Part shown: piece after piece, positions 17,343 to 17,861 of the stretch | Layout of the letters: each line of letters opens with the position of its first letter | Numbering within the stretch: position 1 is the first letter of the stretch | NCBI GenBank assembly: GCA_000349905.1 | Contig: KB722765.1 | Span: 283,957 to 301,817, forward strand | Reading direction: 5' to 3' | Source: Volvariella volvacea V23 | Taxonomy: Eukaryota > Basidiomycota > Agaricomycetes > Agaricales > Pluteaceae | Length of the DNA: 17,861 nucleotides | The notes under the pieces: model-generated | Seen by the model: only the letters and a program-made list of their open reading frames with translations | Databases searched by the model: none | Told to the model about the DNA's origin: nothing | Made by a program: the position numbers and the translations under genes

Positions 17343-17861
17343 TATATTTGCTATTAATTTTGAAATGTGTTGAACTATGTATTTGTGTACCCCCAAACTC
17401 ACAGTTATACACCTATGCATAAAAAATTTTAGGTGCTTGAATTTGAGGGAAAATCATTACAATAAATTTTGTAAAGTCTCTATGGTATCCCAGTTGCAAT
17501 AAAATTCATGCTGCTACTTGATCCAACTGCTGCAATAAAGCTGTGGCACATGAGTGACTGACACACAATGGCTTGCTCTCTTTAGATTGTGTCAAGACAT
17601 CCAGGTGATCTTTACTACCATGATAATTCTGGCAGGAAATTCTGGTGGGAGAGTTTGTTCTCTGTACTGGCACCCAGTATCCCTTCTCTCTGTGTGCATA
17701 TGAAAACAACGATGCGACCATAAAGGGGGGCCCTAACTTGACTCTAACTTGATGCATTTTGGAATTTCGCCTAGTGATCACGTTATCGTGTTATGCGTCA
17801 CGCCTGACGCGTGCCACAATGTGACATAGGGCGGGTGGCTCACCGACTTCTCATCGACTCC
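17343..17861. other. Right edge of the window: end of the AT-rich island, no gene supported
   Basis: The only sizeable frame (17506-17781, minus) has no recognisable domain and mixed composition. CpG becomes common again after about 17700, and a perfect 6-bp inverted repeat GCGTCA-CGCC-TGACGC lies at 17795-17810. A gene may start beyond the window. Confidence 0.35.

Noticed and set aside
17506..17781. Minus-strand 91-codon frame as a gene
   Set aside because: No domain, no intron or start context, and it spans the change in CpG content.
17795..17810. GCGTCA...TGACGC palindrome as a regulatory operator
   Set aside because: It is only 6 bp per arm in a GC-richer stretch with no adjacent gene in the window; chance is likely.
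1..17861. tRNA, rRNA, CRISPR or defence-island arrays
   Set aside because: No T-loop/acceptor pairs, rRNA cores or regularly spaced repeats were seen, and the intron-rich genes indicate a fungal nuclear genome.

Overview
The window is nuclear DNA of a mushroom-forming basidiomycete (Agaricomycetes). The evidence is its coding style: many 40-65 bp spliceosomal introns with GTRNGT or GCAAGT donors and TACTAAAC/CTGAC branch sites. It also carries gene families typical of that group: a FunK1 kinase, a calcineurin-like phosphoesterase and a multipass membrane family ending in FIPHI or YMPHI. No bacterial-type operon, tRNA, rRNA or CRISPR was seen. All exon structures are my own reconstruction from reading frames and splice consensus.

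Layout. (1) 444-3486, + strand: a five-exon FunK1-type protein of 938 residues. Its N-terminal half carries a PD-(D/E)xK nuclease-like motif, and its kinase half has lost several catalytic residues. (2) 3487-5070: 3' flank, a small inverted repeat, a P-loop fragment of a NACHT/STAND NTPase, and a diverged second copy of the FunK1 gene's last codons and 3' UTR. (3) 5071-6779, - strand: an intact 12-exon secreted metallophosphoesterase of 386 residues, with two probable GC-AG introns and a 19-nt exon. (4) 7523-8312, - strand: an unrecognised membrane-protein gene interrupted by one in-frame stop. (5) 8311-10008, + strand: a multipass membrane protein (copy A) whose ATG overlaps the ATG of the opposing gene. 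Decaying paralogue fragments follow (B 10438-11058, C 11209-11370, D 11640-11957).

(6) 11819-17342: repeat-derived, AT-rich, strongly CpG-depleted DNA. It holds a large palindrome with two arms of about 1.2 kb around a central unit U, a solo LTR of 467 bp inside the right arm with a target duplication, a second inverted copy of U (U'), and a 456-bp TA-flanked MITE-like element. CpG content recovers after about 17700, near the window end.

The genes do not form a pathway. The picture is a gene-containing segment passing into a methylated-looking repeat island through a membrane-protein family that decays toward the repeats. The most interesting items are the nuclease-motif/pseudokinase FunK1 protein, the palindromic element with its nested chronology, and the unusual introns of the phosphoesterase.
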